This document shows, in pieces, positions 7,845 to 17,179 of a DNA stretch of 64,000 nt. The notes beneath the pieces are model-generated. The model saw only the letters and a program-made list of their open reading frames with translations, had not been told where the DNA came from and did not search any database. The translations under genes were made by a program, and so were the position numbers. How positions within the stretch are numbered: the first letter of the stretch is position 1; the number at the start of each line of letters is the position of its first letter. This DNA is from VRUE01 sp963702705 (GTDB lineage Bacteria > Actinomycetota > Thermoleophilia > Solirubrobacterales > 70-9). The stretch covers positions 496,001 to 560,000 of the forward strand of contig CAVPDR010000002.1 of NCBI GenBank assembly GCA_963702705.1. Direction: 5' to 3'.

Positions 7845-8656
7845 TGGACCTCGGGCTGAGCGGGCGCGCCTGCGTCGTCACCGGCGCCGGCCGCGGGATC
7901 GGCGCCGAGACCGCACGGTTGCTCTGCGCCGAGGGCGCCGGCGTGCTGCTGGTGGCTCGCAACGAAGAGCGCCTGAGGGCCGCCGCCGATGCGGCCACCG
8001 CCGCCGGCGCGGAGGCCGGTGGGCGCACCGAGACGCTCTCGCTCGACGTCACCGACGGGGACGCCGGCGAGCGGATGCTCGCCGCTGCGAGCGAGCGCTT
8101 CGGCGCCCTCGACGTCCTCGTCAACAACGCCGGCAGCGCTCAGTGGCGGGATCTCGACGACGTCCCCGACGAGGACTGGCGCGCCCAGTACGAGCTCAAC
8201 GTGATGGCCCCGCTGCGGGCGATGCGGGCCGCCGCGCCGACGATGGCCGAGCGCGGCTGGGGGCGCATCGTCAACGTCTGCTCGACCGCCGGCAAGCGTC
8301 CCTCGGCGGCGATGCCCGAGTACTCGGTGGCGAAGGCGGCCGAGCTATCGCTCTCGCGGCTCTTCGCCGACCGCTACGCGAAAAGCGGCGTCCTCGTCAA
8401 CGCGATCTGCCCCGGCCCGGTCGCATCGGAGATGTGGATGGAGCCGGGCGGCCTGCTCGACCAGTCCCAGCAGATGTCGGGAGACGAGAGTCGTGAGGCG
8501 GCCCTGGCGACCGCGGGCTCGAAGCGCCCGATCGGCCGTCTCGCCGAATCGGAGGAGATCGCCGCCGCAATCGTCTTCCTCTGCTCGGCGCGGGCCTCCT
8601 ACGTCGCCGGCGCCGCCTGGTCCGTAGACGGCGGCACCGTGCAGGTGATCATTTGA
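7844..8656 (+). CDS. Short-chain dehydrogenase/reductase
   Basis: NAD(P)-dependent oxidoreductase of the classical SDR family, 270 aa. The cofactor motif is TGAGRGIGAE, with VNNAG around residue 90. The catalytic triad is Ser in NVCSTAG plus Tyr and Lys in YSVAK. The C-terminal VAGAAWSVDGGT is typical of FabG-like enzymes. ATG 7844 overlaps the OsmC stop. Substrate is unknown; its position in this operon does not identify one. Confidence 0.92.
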   Translation: MDLGLSGRACVVTGAGRGIGAETARLLCAEGAGVLLVARNEERLRAAADAATAAGAEAGGRTETLSLDVTDGDAGERMLAAASERFGALDVLVNNAGSAQWRDLDDVPDEDWRAQYELNVMAPLRAMRAAAPTMAERGWGRIVNVCSTAGKRPSAAMPEYSVAKAAELSLSRLFADRYAKSGVLVNAICPGPVASEMWMEPGGLLDQSQQMSGDESREAALATAGSKRPIGRLAESEEIAAAIVFLCSARASYVAGAAWSVDGGTVQVII

Positions 8657-8659
8657 ACA

Positions 8660-8708
8660 GGGCTTTGGCGACTTATCCGTCCATATGACGGGAAACTCGC
8701 CAAAGCCC
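8660..8708. repeat. Inverted repeat spanning the Nudix start codon
   Basis: Outer arms GGGCTTTGGCGA (8660-8671) and its complement (8697-8708); inner arms CCGTC (8677-8681) and GACGG (8687-8691). The ATG start of the Nudix gene (8685-8687) sits at the tip. It could form a hairpin in the mRNA 5' end or be a bound operator. Confidence 0.75.
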
Positions 8709-9200
8709 GTCGAAGCTGCCGTCCTGCTGCCGCTCTACGGCTGGCCCGACGAAGAGCCCGGCCTCGTCTTCACCGAGCGCCGGGCGGACATGCGCCGGCA
8801 CGCGGGCGAGATCTCGTTCCCCGGCGGGCGCCGCGACCCCGGCGACGCCGACCTCAGCGCCACCGCACTGCGTGAGGCCCAGGAGGAGATCGGCCTCGAT
8901 CCCGCCGCGGTCGAGCTGGGCGAACAGCTGCCGGCAACCAACACCTTCGCCACCGGCTACCGCATCCACCCCTTCGTCGGGCACATCGCGCATCCCCGTG
9001 AGCTCGACCTGCGGCCGAACCCGACCGAGGTCGAGACCGTCCTCACCTTCTCGCTCGAGGTCCTCCGCGAGAGCTACGAAATCCGCCGCCTGGTTCGTCG
9101 CGGCGTACCGATCCACACTCCTACTTACGAGGTGGAAAGTCATCTCATTTGGGGCGCCACCGCCCGAATTCTCAGCGACCTGCTGGACCGCCTCACCTAG
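8685..9200 (+). CDS. Nudix hydrolase, CoA pyrophosphatase-like
   Basis: Hydrolyses nucleoside diphosphate-X compounds; the closest visible family is the NudL/YeaB CoA pyrophosphatases. The Nudix box is complete, running from GGRRDPGD to REAQEEIG (about residues 47-69), and is preceded by the UPF0035-type block HAGEISFPGG. 171 aa. The ATG lies in the loop of an inverted repeat (8660-8708), which may influence initiation. The stop abuts that of the convergent gene on the other strand. Confidence 0.9.
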   Translation: MTGNSPKPVEAAVLLPLYGWPDEEPGLVFTERRADMRRHAGEISFPGGRRDPGDADLSATALREAQEEIGLDPAAVELGEQLPATNTFATGYRIHPFVGHIAHPRELDLRPNPTEVETVLTFSLEVLRESYEIRRLVRRGVPIHTPTYEVESHLIWGATARILSDLLDRLT

Positions 9201-9643
9201 TTACACTCGAGACCAGGCATCGCCGTCGGCGATCTCGACCGGAATCCGCCACGTCTGTGACGCGGTCTCCACCATTGAGGCACCGCGAGCGAGAATCGAT
9301 GCATCAACGGAACCGGCAGCCTCGTAGACGAAGCGACGCACCGGGGTTTCGACCAGGCGCTCGAGGAAGCGCTCGAGCCGCGGGCCGTGGATCGCTGCCA
9401 GGTTCTCGTCGCCTCCCGTGGCCGACCCGAGCAACCAGTAGACGGCGGTGACGTCGCCGACGAGATCGAGCAGGGTTCCAGGTTGCAGCGGATCGGCGAG
9501 CGCCGGCTCGACCCCTGCCGCCTCGATCACGGCCAGCCCCCCTCGCGCCGGCTCGTCCCCCGCACCGCCCAGCCCTGCGCGAGCAGCCCGCCGCCCAGGT
9601 GCCGTCCACGGCAGCCGCACCCGACGATCAGCGCTCGCGCCAA
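9201..9643 (-). pseudogene. NAD-binding Rossmann protein, frameshifted
   Basis: Two reading frames together make one protein. The first part, from a TTG at 9643, encodes LARALIVGCGCRGRHLG (a GxGxxG dinucleotide-binding turn) and runs to RGTSRREGG. The rest, in another frame to 9201, continues with LAVIEAAGVEPALADP and VTAVYWLLGSATG, ending WRIPVEIADGDAW. The switch falls at a run of six C (9537-9542, plus strand); adding one base restores a single ~147-aa frame. It resembles an NAD-dependent epimerase/dehydratase-like family. It may be a true pseudogene or a homopolymer sequencing error. Confidence 0.65.
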
Positions 9644-9653
9644 GCCCCGGCCC

Positions 9654-9947
9654 TCAGGACACTTCGAAGCCGCGGCGATGGCGCAGGCGCTCGAGCTCCT
9701 CGGCTGCAACTTCGTCGCGCAGCTCCTGCTCGTTGCGCTCGGCGACCCCGCGGCGCCGCCGCATCTCGTTCTGCGCGTCGAGCATCTGCTGCACGTCGTC
9801 GACCTCGTTCTGGACCTCGAGTTCGGGCGAACGGGTCGGCTTCCAGTCGAGCAGCTCGGCGTTGGTGCCGGTGTAGTAGTGCTCGAGCAGGAAGAGCACG
9901 CCGACGATCAGCAGCACCATGCCGACGGTTCCGAGGACGAAGACCAC
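9654..9947 (-). CDS. Small membrane-anchored protein of unknown function
   Basis: Not recognised. One N-terminal transmembrane helix (VVFVLGTVGMVLLIVGVLFLLE) is followed by a charged, Arg/Glu-rich tail of about 60 residues (EVQNEVDDVQQM onward) that looks helical or coiled-coil. About 97 aa if it starts at the GTG 9947. A longer start at 10028 would overlap the thiolase gene and is less likely. It is divergent from the thiolase gene and is followed by the frameshifted NAD-binding gene. Confidence 0.6.
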   Translation of the reverse strand: MVFVLGTVGMVLLIVGVLFLLEHYYTGTNAELLDWKPTRSPELEVQNEVDDVQQMLDAQNEMRRRRGVAERNEQELRDEVAAEELERLRHRRGFEVS

Positions 9948-9984
9948 GGCGCCAAGGATACGCCCGCGGCGCCCGTCCCCTTTA

Positions 9985-11193
<1,209 letters not shown>

Positions 11194-11203
11194 AGCTCGT
11201 GAC

Positions 11204-11262
11204 CAAGCGAACTGCATCAAATTCCCAATCTGGCAGGTAGGGAATTTGATGCAGTTCGCTTG
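11204..11262. repeat. Palindromic element, family A copy 2
   Basis: 23-bp perfect arms (11204-11226 and 11240-11262) around a 13-nt loop AATCTGGCAGGTA. The inner 53 bp (11207-11259) are the exact reverse complement of 12096-12148, the copy on the far side of the aminotransferase gene. Confidence 0.92.
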
Positions 11263-11276
11263 TTAGACGTCTGAGG

Positions 11277-11282
11277 TAGCCT
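11277..11282 (+). promoter_or_regulatory. -10 box of the class IV aminotransferase gene
   Basis: TAGCCT, 10 nt before the ATG at 11293, just outside the palindromic element. Confidence 0.45.
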
Positions 11283-11292
11283 CGCCGGTCGA

Positions 11293-12087
11293 ATGACGGC
11301 CACTCTCCGAGAGCTTGCGAGCGTTGACGGGACGATCACGGCGACAGCCGAGGCGGTGGTGCCGCTGAAGGACGACGGGCTCTACCGCGGCGACGGCGCT
11401 TTCGAGGTGATCCGGCTTTACGCGGGGCAACCGTTTGCGCTCGTCGATCATCTCGAACGGCTTGAACGCTCTGGCGCCGCGATCCAGCTCGAGTTCGACC
11501 GTGCGGCTCTGGAGCACGAGATCGAGGTGCTGCTCGCCGAGCTCGGCGACGCCGACGGGCAGCTGCGGCTGATCGTCACCCGCGGCGGCCGCCGGCTGGC
11601 GATGACCGAGCCGATCCCGGCCCACGCCGAGACGGTCAGCGTCGCCACCGTCACCTACAGCCCGACGATCATTCTCAACGGGGTCAAGTCGCTCTCCTAC
11701 GCGGCCAACATGCAGGCGACCCGACTGGCCAAAGCTCAGGGTGCCGATGAGGCAGTGTTGGTCCAACCCGACGGGATCGTGCTCGAGCCGCCGACCTCGG
11801 CGATCTTCTGGGTCTCGCCGCAGGGCGCCCTGCGCACGCCGGCGCTCGACAACGGCGTGCTCGAGTCGATCACCCGCGACCGCCTGGTCAAGGCGCTGCA
11901 GGTCGAAGAGGGCGCCTGGCCCGTCGCCGACCTGCGCGCCGCCAAAGAGGCCTTCCTCGCCTCGACCACACGCGAGATCCAGGCGATCTCGGCGATCGAC
12001 GGCACCGACCTCCCCGACGCCCCCGGCCCCCGCACTCGTGAGGCCGAAGCGGCGTTCAAGGAGGCCCTAGGCCGGGAACTTCCATGA
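11293..12087 (+). CDS. Class IV aminotransferase (4-amino-4-deoxychorismate lyase / BCAT-like)
   Basis: PLP-dependent fold-type IV enzyme, 264 aa. The PLP lysine is in GVKSLSYAANMQATR (about residue 135). Other family blocks are GLYRGDGAFEVIR near the N-terminus, PTSAIFWV and FLASTTREIQAI. The family holds branched-chain aminotransferases, D-amino-acid aminotransferases and aminodeoxychorismate lyase (PabC), which sequence alone does not separate; the 264-aa length favours PabC. The gene sits alone between two exact 53-bp inverted repeats and has its own leaderless-type promoter, interrupting an otherwise catabolic gene run. Confidence 0.87.
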   Translation: MTATLRELASVDGTITATAEAVVPLKDDGLYRGDGAFEVIRLYAGQPFALVDHLERLERSGAAIQLEFDRAALEHEIEVLLAELGDADGQLRLIVTRGGRRLAMTEPIPAHAETVSVATVTYSPTIILNGVKSLSYAANMQATRLAKAQGADEAVLVQPDGIVLEPPTSAIFWVSPQGALRTPALDNGVLESITRDRLVKALQVEEGAWPVADLRAAKEAFLASTTREIQAISAIDGTDLPDAPGPRTREAEAAFKEALGRELP

Positions 12088-12095
12088 CGACAGAC

Positions 12096-12148
12096 GCGAA
12101 CTGCATCAAATTCCCTACCTGCCAGATTGGGAATTTGATGCAGTTCGC
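12096..12148. repeat. Palindromic element, family A copy 3
   Basis: 20-bp perfect arms (12096-12115 and 12129-12148) around loop TACCTGCCAGATT. The whole 53 bp is the exact reverse complement of 11207-11259; similarity stops at the ends. Confidence 0.92.
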
Positions 12149-12174
12149 CAAGAACTGAGAAAGCAAGGGGTGAG

Positions 12175-13344
12175 ATGGACTTCCAGTTGAGCGACGAGCA
12201 GCGGCTGATCTCCGAAACGGCGCGGGACTTCGCCGACGGCGTGATCGTGCCGCGGGTCAAAGAGAACGACCGTGCCGCGCGCTTCGATCGCGAGCTGGCG
12301 AGCAAGCTGGGCGAGGTCGGCTACCTCGGTGCGCCGGTCGCCGAGGAGTACGGCGGCCGCGGCCTCGACTACCTCGGCTACGGCCTGATCGTCGAACAGG
12401 TCGGCCGCGCCGACTCCTCCGCCCGTACCGTCGTCTCCGTGCAGACCTCGCTCGTGGCGGGTTCGATCGAGAGGTGGGGCACGGAGGAGCAAAAGCAGAA
12501 GTGGCTGCCGCGGCTCTGCTCGGGCGAGGCGCTCGGCTGCTTCGGCCTGACCGAGCCCGACACCGGCTCCGACGCCGCCAACCTGCGCACACGCGCGACC
12601 AAGACCGACAGCGGTTGGTCGATCAGCGGCCAGAAGATGTGGATCAGCCTCGCCAACTTCTCCGAGGTGGCGCTGATCTTCGCCCAGACCGACCCCGAGA
12701 AGAAGCACAAGGGCCTCGCCTGCTTCCTCGTCCCCTGCGACAGCGAGGGCTTCGCCACGCAGGAGATCCACGGCAAGCTAGGCCTGCGCTCCTCCGACAC
12801 CGGCGAGATCTCGCTCGACTCGGTCGAGGTCGGGGATGACGCGATGCTCGGCCAGATCGGCGACGGCTTCAAGGTCGCGATGAGCGCCCTCGACAACGGT
12901 CGCTACAGCGTCGCCGCCGGCTGCGTCGGCATCTGCGAAGGCTGCGTCGAAGCCTCGGTCGCCTACGCCAAGGAGCGCAAGCAGTTCGGCGTCCCGCTCG
13001 CCCGCTTCCAGCTGGTCCAGGAGATGATCGCCGACATGATCCTCAAGCGCGACGCCAGCCGGATGCTGGTCTACCGCGCCGGCGTGCTCAAGGACGAAGG
13101 CAAGCCGAACACGACCGAGACCTCGGTCGCCAAGCTCTACGCGACCGAGTCGGCGGTCGAATGCGCCAACCTGGCGATCCAGGTCCACGGTGGCGCCGGC
13201 TACGTCGACGACTACCCGGTCGAGCGCTACCTGCGCGACGCTCGCGTCACCACCCTCTACGAGGGCACCTCGCAGATCCAGAAGATGATCATCGGCCGTG
13301 CCGCGACGGGGATCAACGCGATGACGCCGATGGTCGCGGAGTAG
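12175..13344 (+). CDS. Acyl-CoA dehydrogenase
   Basis: FAD enzyme that introduces the 2,3-double bond into acyl-CoA, the first step of beta-oxidation. 389 aa. It has the flavin/substrate block CFGLTEPDTGSDAANL (about residue 120), KMWISLAN, the catalytic Glu in LYEGTSQIQKM (about residue 365) and the QVHGGAGYVDDYPVER block. A Shine-Dalgarno (AAGGGG) precedes ATG 12175. The enoyl-CoA hydratase gene follows after 7 nt. Chain-length preference cannot be read. Confidence 0.95.
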   Translation: MDFQLSDEQRLISETARDFADGVIVPRVKENDRAARFDRELASKLGEVGYLGAPVAEEYGGRGLDYLGYGLIVEQVGRADSSARTVVSVQTSLVAGSIERWGTEEQKQKWLPRLCSGEALGCFGLTEPDTGSDAANLRTRATKTDSGWSISGQKMWISLANFSEVALIFAQTDPEKKHKGLACFLVPCDSEGFATQEIHGKLGLRSSDTGEISLDSVEVGDDAMLGQIGDGFKVAMSALDNGRYSVAAGCVGICEGCVEASVAYAKERKQFGVPLARFQLVQEMIADMILKRDASRMLVYRAGVLKDEGKPNTTETSVAKLYATESAVECANLAIQVHGGAGYVDDYPVERYLRDARVTTLYEGTSQIQKMIIGRAATGINAMTPMVAE

Positions 13345-13351
13345 GGAGACC

Positions 13352-14122
13352 GTGGGCGACCTGATCGAGAGCTCGCTTGACGGCAACGTCGCCCTGCTCC
13401 GCCTCAACCGGCCCGAGGCGCGGAACGCGCTCTCGCCGGAGCTGATGGAGCGGCTCGCCGGCGAGCTGGAGCGGCTCGACCCCGACCCCGATGTGCGCTG
13501 CGTCGTCATCGCCGGCTCGGAGAAGGTCTTCGCCGCCGGGGCCGACATCAAGGCGATGAGCGAGCGCTCCTTCGCCGAGGCGCTGCGACACCCCGCCGCC
13601 TCCTTCTGGCGCCGCCTCGCTGCGATCAAGACGCCGATGATCGCGGCGGTCTCCGGCTACGCGCTGGGCGGCGGCTGCGAGCTGGCGCTGGCCTGCGACA
13701 TGATCGTCGCCGCCGAGGGGGCCACCTTCGGCCAGCCCGAGATCAACCTCGGGATCATCCCCGGCGGCGGCGGCACCCAGCGCCTCGCCCGCGTGCTCGG
13801 CAAGCAGCGGGCGATGGAGTATGTGCTCACCGGCCGCCGCTTCGGCGCCGCCGAGGCAGAGGCGGCCGGGCTCGTCAACAAGGTCGTCGCCGAGGGCCAC
13901 TGGCTGGAGGAGGCGATGGCGCTCGCCGCGGCCGTCGCCAAGCAGCCACCGATCGCCGCCCGGCTCGCCAAGCAGGCGGTGCTCGTCGCCGAGGAGACTG
14001 CGCTCTCCCCCGGGCTCGAGAACGAGCGGCGCCTCTACGAGCTGGCGATGGCGACCGAGGACCGGGTCGAGGGCATGACGGCGTTCCTCGAGAAGCGCGA
14101 GCCGAGGTTCGAGGGCAAGTGA
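13352..14122 (+). CDS. Enoyl-CoA hydratase
   Basis: Crotonase-fold enzyme hydrating 2-enoyl-CoA to 3-hydroxyacyl-CoA. 256 aa from a GTG with GGGAG upstream. The two catalytic glutamates are in GGGCELAL (about residue 109) and FGQPEINLGIIPG (about residue 129), and the oxyanion-hole segment AAGADIKAM is present. The gene overlaps the next start (GTGA). It is the second gene of a coupled operon, acyl-CoA dehydrogenase to alkylsulfatase. Confidence 0.95.
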   Translation: MGDLIESSLDGNVALLRLNRPEARNALSPELMERLAGELERLDPDPDVRCVVIAGSEKVFAAGADIKAMSERSFAEALRHPAASFWRRLAAIKTPMIAAVSGYALGGGCELALACDMIVAAEGATFGQPEINLGIIPGGGGTQRLARVLGKQRAMEYVLTGRRFGAAEAEAAGLVNKVVAEGHWLEEAMALAAAVAKQPPIAARLAKQAVLVAEETALSPGLENERRLYELAMATEDRVEGMTAFLEKREPRFEGK

Positions 14123-15315
14123 GCGTCGAACGGGTCGGCGTCGTCGGTGCGGGCACGATGGGTGCCGGCATCGCCCAGATCGCCGCCCTGGGCGGCTACG
14201 AGACTCGGCTCTACGACCCGATCCCAGCCGCGCTCGAGGCGGGCCTGGCGAAGCTGAACGCGGCCCTGATCAAGGGTGCCGCGAAGGGTATGTGGAGCGA
14301 GGCCGAGGCCGGCGCGGCAGGCGATCGCGCCGGCGGCGCGCACAGCCTCGCCGACCTCGCCGAATGCGATCTCGTGATCGAGGCGGCGCCGGAGGACCTG
14401 GCGCTCAAGCGCAAGCTGTTCGCGGCCCTGGCCAAGGCCTGCGAGCCAAAGACGATCCTCGCCAGCAACACCTCCTCGCTGCCGGTTACCGCGATCGCCG
14501 CACTGGTGCCGAACCGCGAGCGGGTCGTCGGCATGCACTTCTTCAACCCACCGGTACTGATGAAGCTGGTCGAGGTGGTCGCGACCGACGAGGCGGCGGC
14601 AGAGGCACTGGAGGCCACGACCGAAGTAGGCGTCCGCATGGGCCGCACCCCGATCCGCGCCAAGGACAGTCCCGGATTCATCGCCAACCGCCTCGCCCGC
14701 CCCTTCACCCTGGAGTCGCTGCGGATGCTCGCCGACGGCGTCGCCGACGCCGCCACGATCGACCGCATCTGCCGCCTCGGAGGGGGCTTCCGCATGGGCC
14801 CGTTCGAGCTGATCGACCTGATCGGCCTCGACGTCAACCTCAGCGTCGCCCGCTCCTTCTACGCCCAGGGGGGCGAACCGGAGCGCTGGCGGCCGAGCCC
14901 GATCCAGGAAGGACTGGTGGACGAAGGACGCCTCGGCCGCAAGAGCGGCCGAGGCTTCTACGAGTACGCCGACGACACTCGCCGGGAGCCCGATCCCGCT
15001 CTCGGCGTCGAAGCGCCGACGCTCGATCCCGAGCGGCTGGCGACGATCGATCCCGCCGCGCCGACCGTCCTCCCCCGCCTGGCCGCCCAGATCGCCAACG
15101 AGGCAGCCTTCGCGCTGGAAGAGGAGATCGGCTCGCCCGCCGACATGAACACGGCGATGCGGCTCGGCTTCAACTGGCCGCGCGGGCCGCTGGAGTTCAC
15201 CGAGCTGATCGGCGCCGGCCCCGCCGTGGCGCTGCTCGAAAAGCTGCGTGGGACGCACGGCGAGGCCTACCGACCCGCGCCGAGGCTGTCGGCCGCGGCC
15301 GCCGACCAAGCATGA
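14119..15315 (+). CDS. 3-Hydroxyacyl-CoA dehydrogenase
   Basis: NAD-dependent oxidation of 3-hydroxyacyl-CoA to 3-oxoacyl-CoA. 398 aa with a Rossmann GAGTMGAGIAQ at the N-terminus, VIEAAPED, SNTSSLPVT, the catalytic His in GMHFFNPP, and RTPIRAKDSPGFIANR. There are two C-terminal dimerisation repeats: one with GGGFRMGPFELIDLIGLD and a second with MRLGFNWPRGPLEF, as in PaaH-type enzymes. The GTG start overlaps the hydratase stop and its own stop overlaps the next ATG. Confidence 0.95.
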   Translation: MSVERVGVVGAGTMGAGIAQIAALGGYETRLYDPIPAALEAGLAKLNAALIKGAAKGMWSEAEAGAAGDRAGGAHSLADLAECDLVIEAAPEDLALKRKLFAALAKACEPKTILASNTSSLPVTAIAALVPNRERVVGMHFFNPPVLMKLVEVVATDEAAAEALEATTEVGVRMGRTPIRAKDSPGFIANRLARPFTLESLRMLADGVADAATIDRICRLGGGFRMGPFELIDLIGLDVNLSVARSFYAQGGEPERWRPSPIQEGLVDEGRLGRKSGRGFYEYADDTRREPDPALGVEAPTLDPERLATIDPAAPTVLPRLAAQIANEAAFALEEEIGSPADMNTAMRLGFNWPRGPLEFTELIGAGPAVALLEKLRGTHGEAYRPAPRLSAAAADQA

Positions 15316-17129
15316 GCGACTTCGAGGACGCCCGCCGTGGCCTGATTGCCCCTTTCGATCCGCCCCGGGTCGAGGACGAGAACGGCCGCGTCGTCTGGGA
15401 GCTGGAGTCCTACGACTTCCTCGACGCCGACGCGCCCCCGACCGCCAACCCGAGCCTCTGGCGCCAGTCGCAGCTCTGCCGCATCGCCGGCCTCTTCGAG
15501 CTCGCCCCAGGGTTCTTCCAGCTGCGCGGCTTCGACCTCTCCAACATGCACGTCGTCGAGGGCCGCGAGGGCATCGTCGTGATCGACCCGCTCGTCTCGG
15601 CCGAGACGGCAGCGGCAGCCCTGGCCCTCTACCGCGAGCACCGTGGCGAGCGGCCCATCACCGGGCTGATCTACACCCACAGCCACGTCGATCACTTCGG
15701 CGGCGCCAAGGGCGTCGTCTCTGAGGCCGAGATCGAGGCGCGCCGGATCCCGATCCTCGCCCCGGCCGGCTTCCTCCACCACGCGGTCAGCGAGAACGTC
15801 TTCGCCGGCACCGCGATGGCGCGGCGGGCGGGCTACATGTACGGGGCGCTGCTCAAGCGCGGTCCCGGCGGCCAGATCGGCTCCGGTCTCGGCCAGACCA
15901 CCTCGCTGGGCACGATCACGCTGATCCCGCCCAACCTCGACATCGCCGCGACCGGCCAGGAGGAGACGGTCGACGGCGTGAGGATGAGCTTCCAGCTGAC
16001 CCCCGGCACCGAGGCGCCGGCCGAGATGAACATCCACTTCCCCGACGCGCGCGTGCTCTGCATCGCCGACAACGCCGCTCGCTCGATGCACAACATCCTC
16101 ACCCCGCGCGGCGCCCTGGTCCGCGACCCGCGCGTCTGGGCGCACTACCTCGACCAGGCGATCGAGCTCTTCGTCGCCGAGAGCGACGTCCTCTTCGCCG
16201 GACACCACTGGCCCTGCTGGGGCAGCGAGCGGATCGTCAACTACCTCGAGAAGCAGCGCGACCTCTACACCTACCTGCACGACCAGACCCTGCGCCTGCT
16301 CAACCAGGGCCACACTGGGCCCGAGATCGCCGAGCTGATCGAGCTGCCGCCGAGCCTCGCCGAGGAGTGGCACTGCCACGAGTACTACGGCTCGATCAGC
16401 CACAACACGAAGGCGATCTACCAGCGTTACATGGGCTGGTTCGACGGCAACCCGGCACACCTCTGGGAGCACCCGCCGGTCGAGCAGGCGCGCCGCTACG
16501 TCGAGTTCATGGGCGGCGCCGAGGCGGTGCTGGAGAGGGCCCGCGCCTGCTTCGAGGACGGCGATTACCGCTGGGTCGCCGAGGTCGTCAACCACGTCGT
16601 CTTCGCCGAACCCGGCAACCGCGAGGCGCGCGACCTGCAGGCCGAAACGCTCGAGCGGCTCGGCCACGGTGCCGAGAACGCGAGTTGGCGCAACTTCTTC
16701 CTGATGGGGGCGAAGGAGCTGCGTGAGGGCGTCGCCGGCACTCCGACCGCGACGGCGCCCCCCGATGTCCTCGCCCGCCTTACCGTGAGCCAGCTGCTCG
16801 ACGCGATGGCGATCCGCCTCAACGGCCCGCGCGCGGCCGAGCAGCAGCTGCGGATCGACTGGACCGTCACCGATCCCGACGAGCAGCACGCGATCACGGT
16901 CCGCAACGGCGTCCTTCGCCACCGCCCCGGCGGCCACGACCCGGCCGCCGAAGCCACCCTCGTGGTTGAGCGCGAGGCCCTCAACCAGCTCCTGCTCAAA
17001 ACCGCCGACATCGGCGAGCTGGCCGAGGGCGACCGCCTCCGCGTCGAGGGCGACGGCGCCAGGCTGGGCGAGCTGCTTGGCCTGCTCGACGAGCCCGACC
17101 CCGGCTTCGCCATCGTCACCCCGGACTAG
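15312..17129 (+). CDS. Alkylsulfatase-type metallo-beta-lactamase protein
   Basis: Resembles class III (SdsA1/BDS1-type) alkylsulfatases, which hydrolyse alkyl sulfates to alcohols and sulfate. 605 aa. The binuclear Zn site is visible as THSHVDHFGG (about residue 120), a Glu in APAEMNIHFP and the His pair in AGHHWPCWG. A dimerisation region with GWFDGNPAHLWEHPP follows, then a C-terminal SCP2-like lipid-binding domain (from about residue 490, SQLLDAMAIRLNGP). No signal peptide is seen, so it is probably cytosolic. The ATG overlaps the stop of the 3-hydroxyacyl-CoA dehydrogenase gene, tying it to beta-oxidation. The alkyl sulfate substrate is inferred from the family. Confidence 0.88.
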   Translation: MSDFEDARRGLIAPFDPPRVEDENGRVVWELESYDFLDADAPPTANPSLWRQSQLCRIAGLFELAPGFFQLRGFDLSNMHVVEGREGIVVIDPLVSAETAAAALALYREHRGERPITGLIYTHSHVDHFGGAKGVVSEAEIEARRIPILAPAGFLHHAVSENVFAGTAMARRAGYMYGALLKRGPGGQIGSGLGQTTSLGTITLIPPNLDIAATGQEETVDGVRMSFQLTPGTEAPAEMNIHFPDARVLCIADNAARSMHNILTPRGALVRDPRVWAHYLDQAIELFVAESDVLFAGHHWPCWGSERIVNYLEKQRDLYTYLHDQTLRLLNQGHTGPEIAELIELPPSLAEEWHCHEYYGSISHNTKAIYQRYMGWFDGNPAHLWEHPPVEQARRYVEFMGGAEAVLERARACFEDGDYRWVAEVVNHVVFAEPGNREARDLQAETLERLGHGAENASWRNFFLMGAKELREGVAGTPTATAPPDVLARLTVSQLLDAMAIRLNGPRAAEQQLRIDWTVTDPDEQHAITVRNGVLRHRPGGHDPAAEATLVVEREALNQLLLKTADIGELAEGDRLRVEGDGARLGELLGLLDEPDPGFAIVTPD

Positions 17130-17132
17130 AGT
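17127..17132 (+). promoter_or_regulatory. -10 box of the secreted propeller gene
   Basis: TAGAGT overlapping the TAG stop of the alkylsulfatase gene, giving a leader of about 40 nt that carries a purine-rich Shine-Dalgarno (GAGGAGGAGAG) before ATG 17180. Confidence 0.4.
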
Positions 17133-17179
17133 CCGGCGTCCCCACCCAGCCCGGAATCGACGCCGACAGAGGAGGAGAG

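Noticed and set aside
14292..15311. In-frame upstream extension of the alkylsulfatase gene (to 945 aa)
   Set aside because: The extra 340 residues are an Arg-rich shadow of the 3-hydroxyacyl-CoA dehydrogenase gene; the ATG at 15312 makes a standard ATGA overlap.
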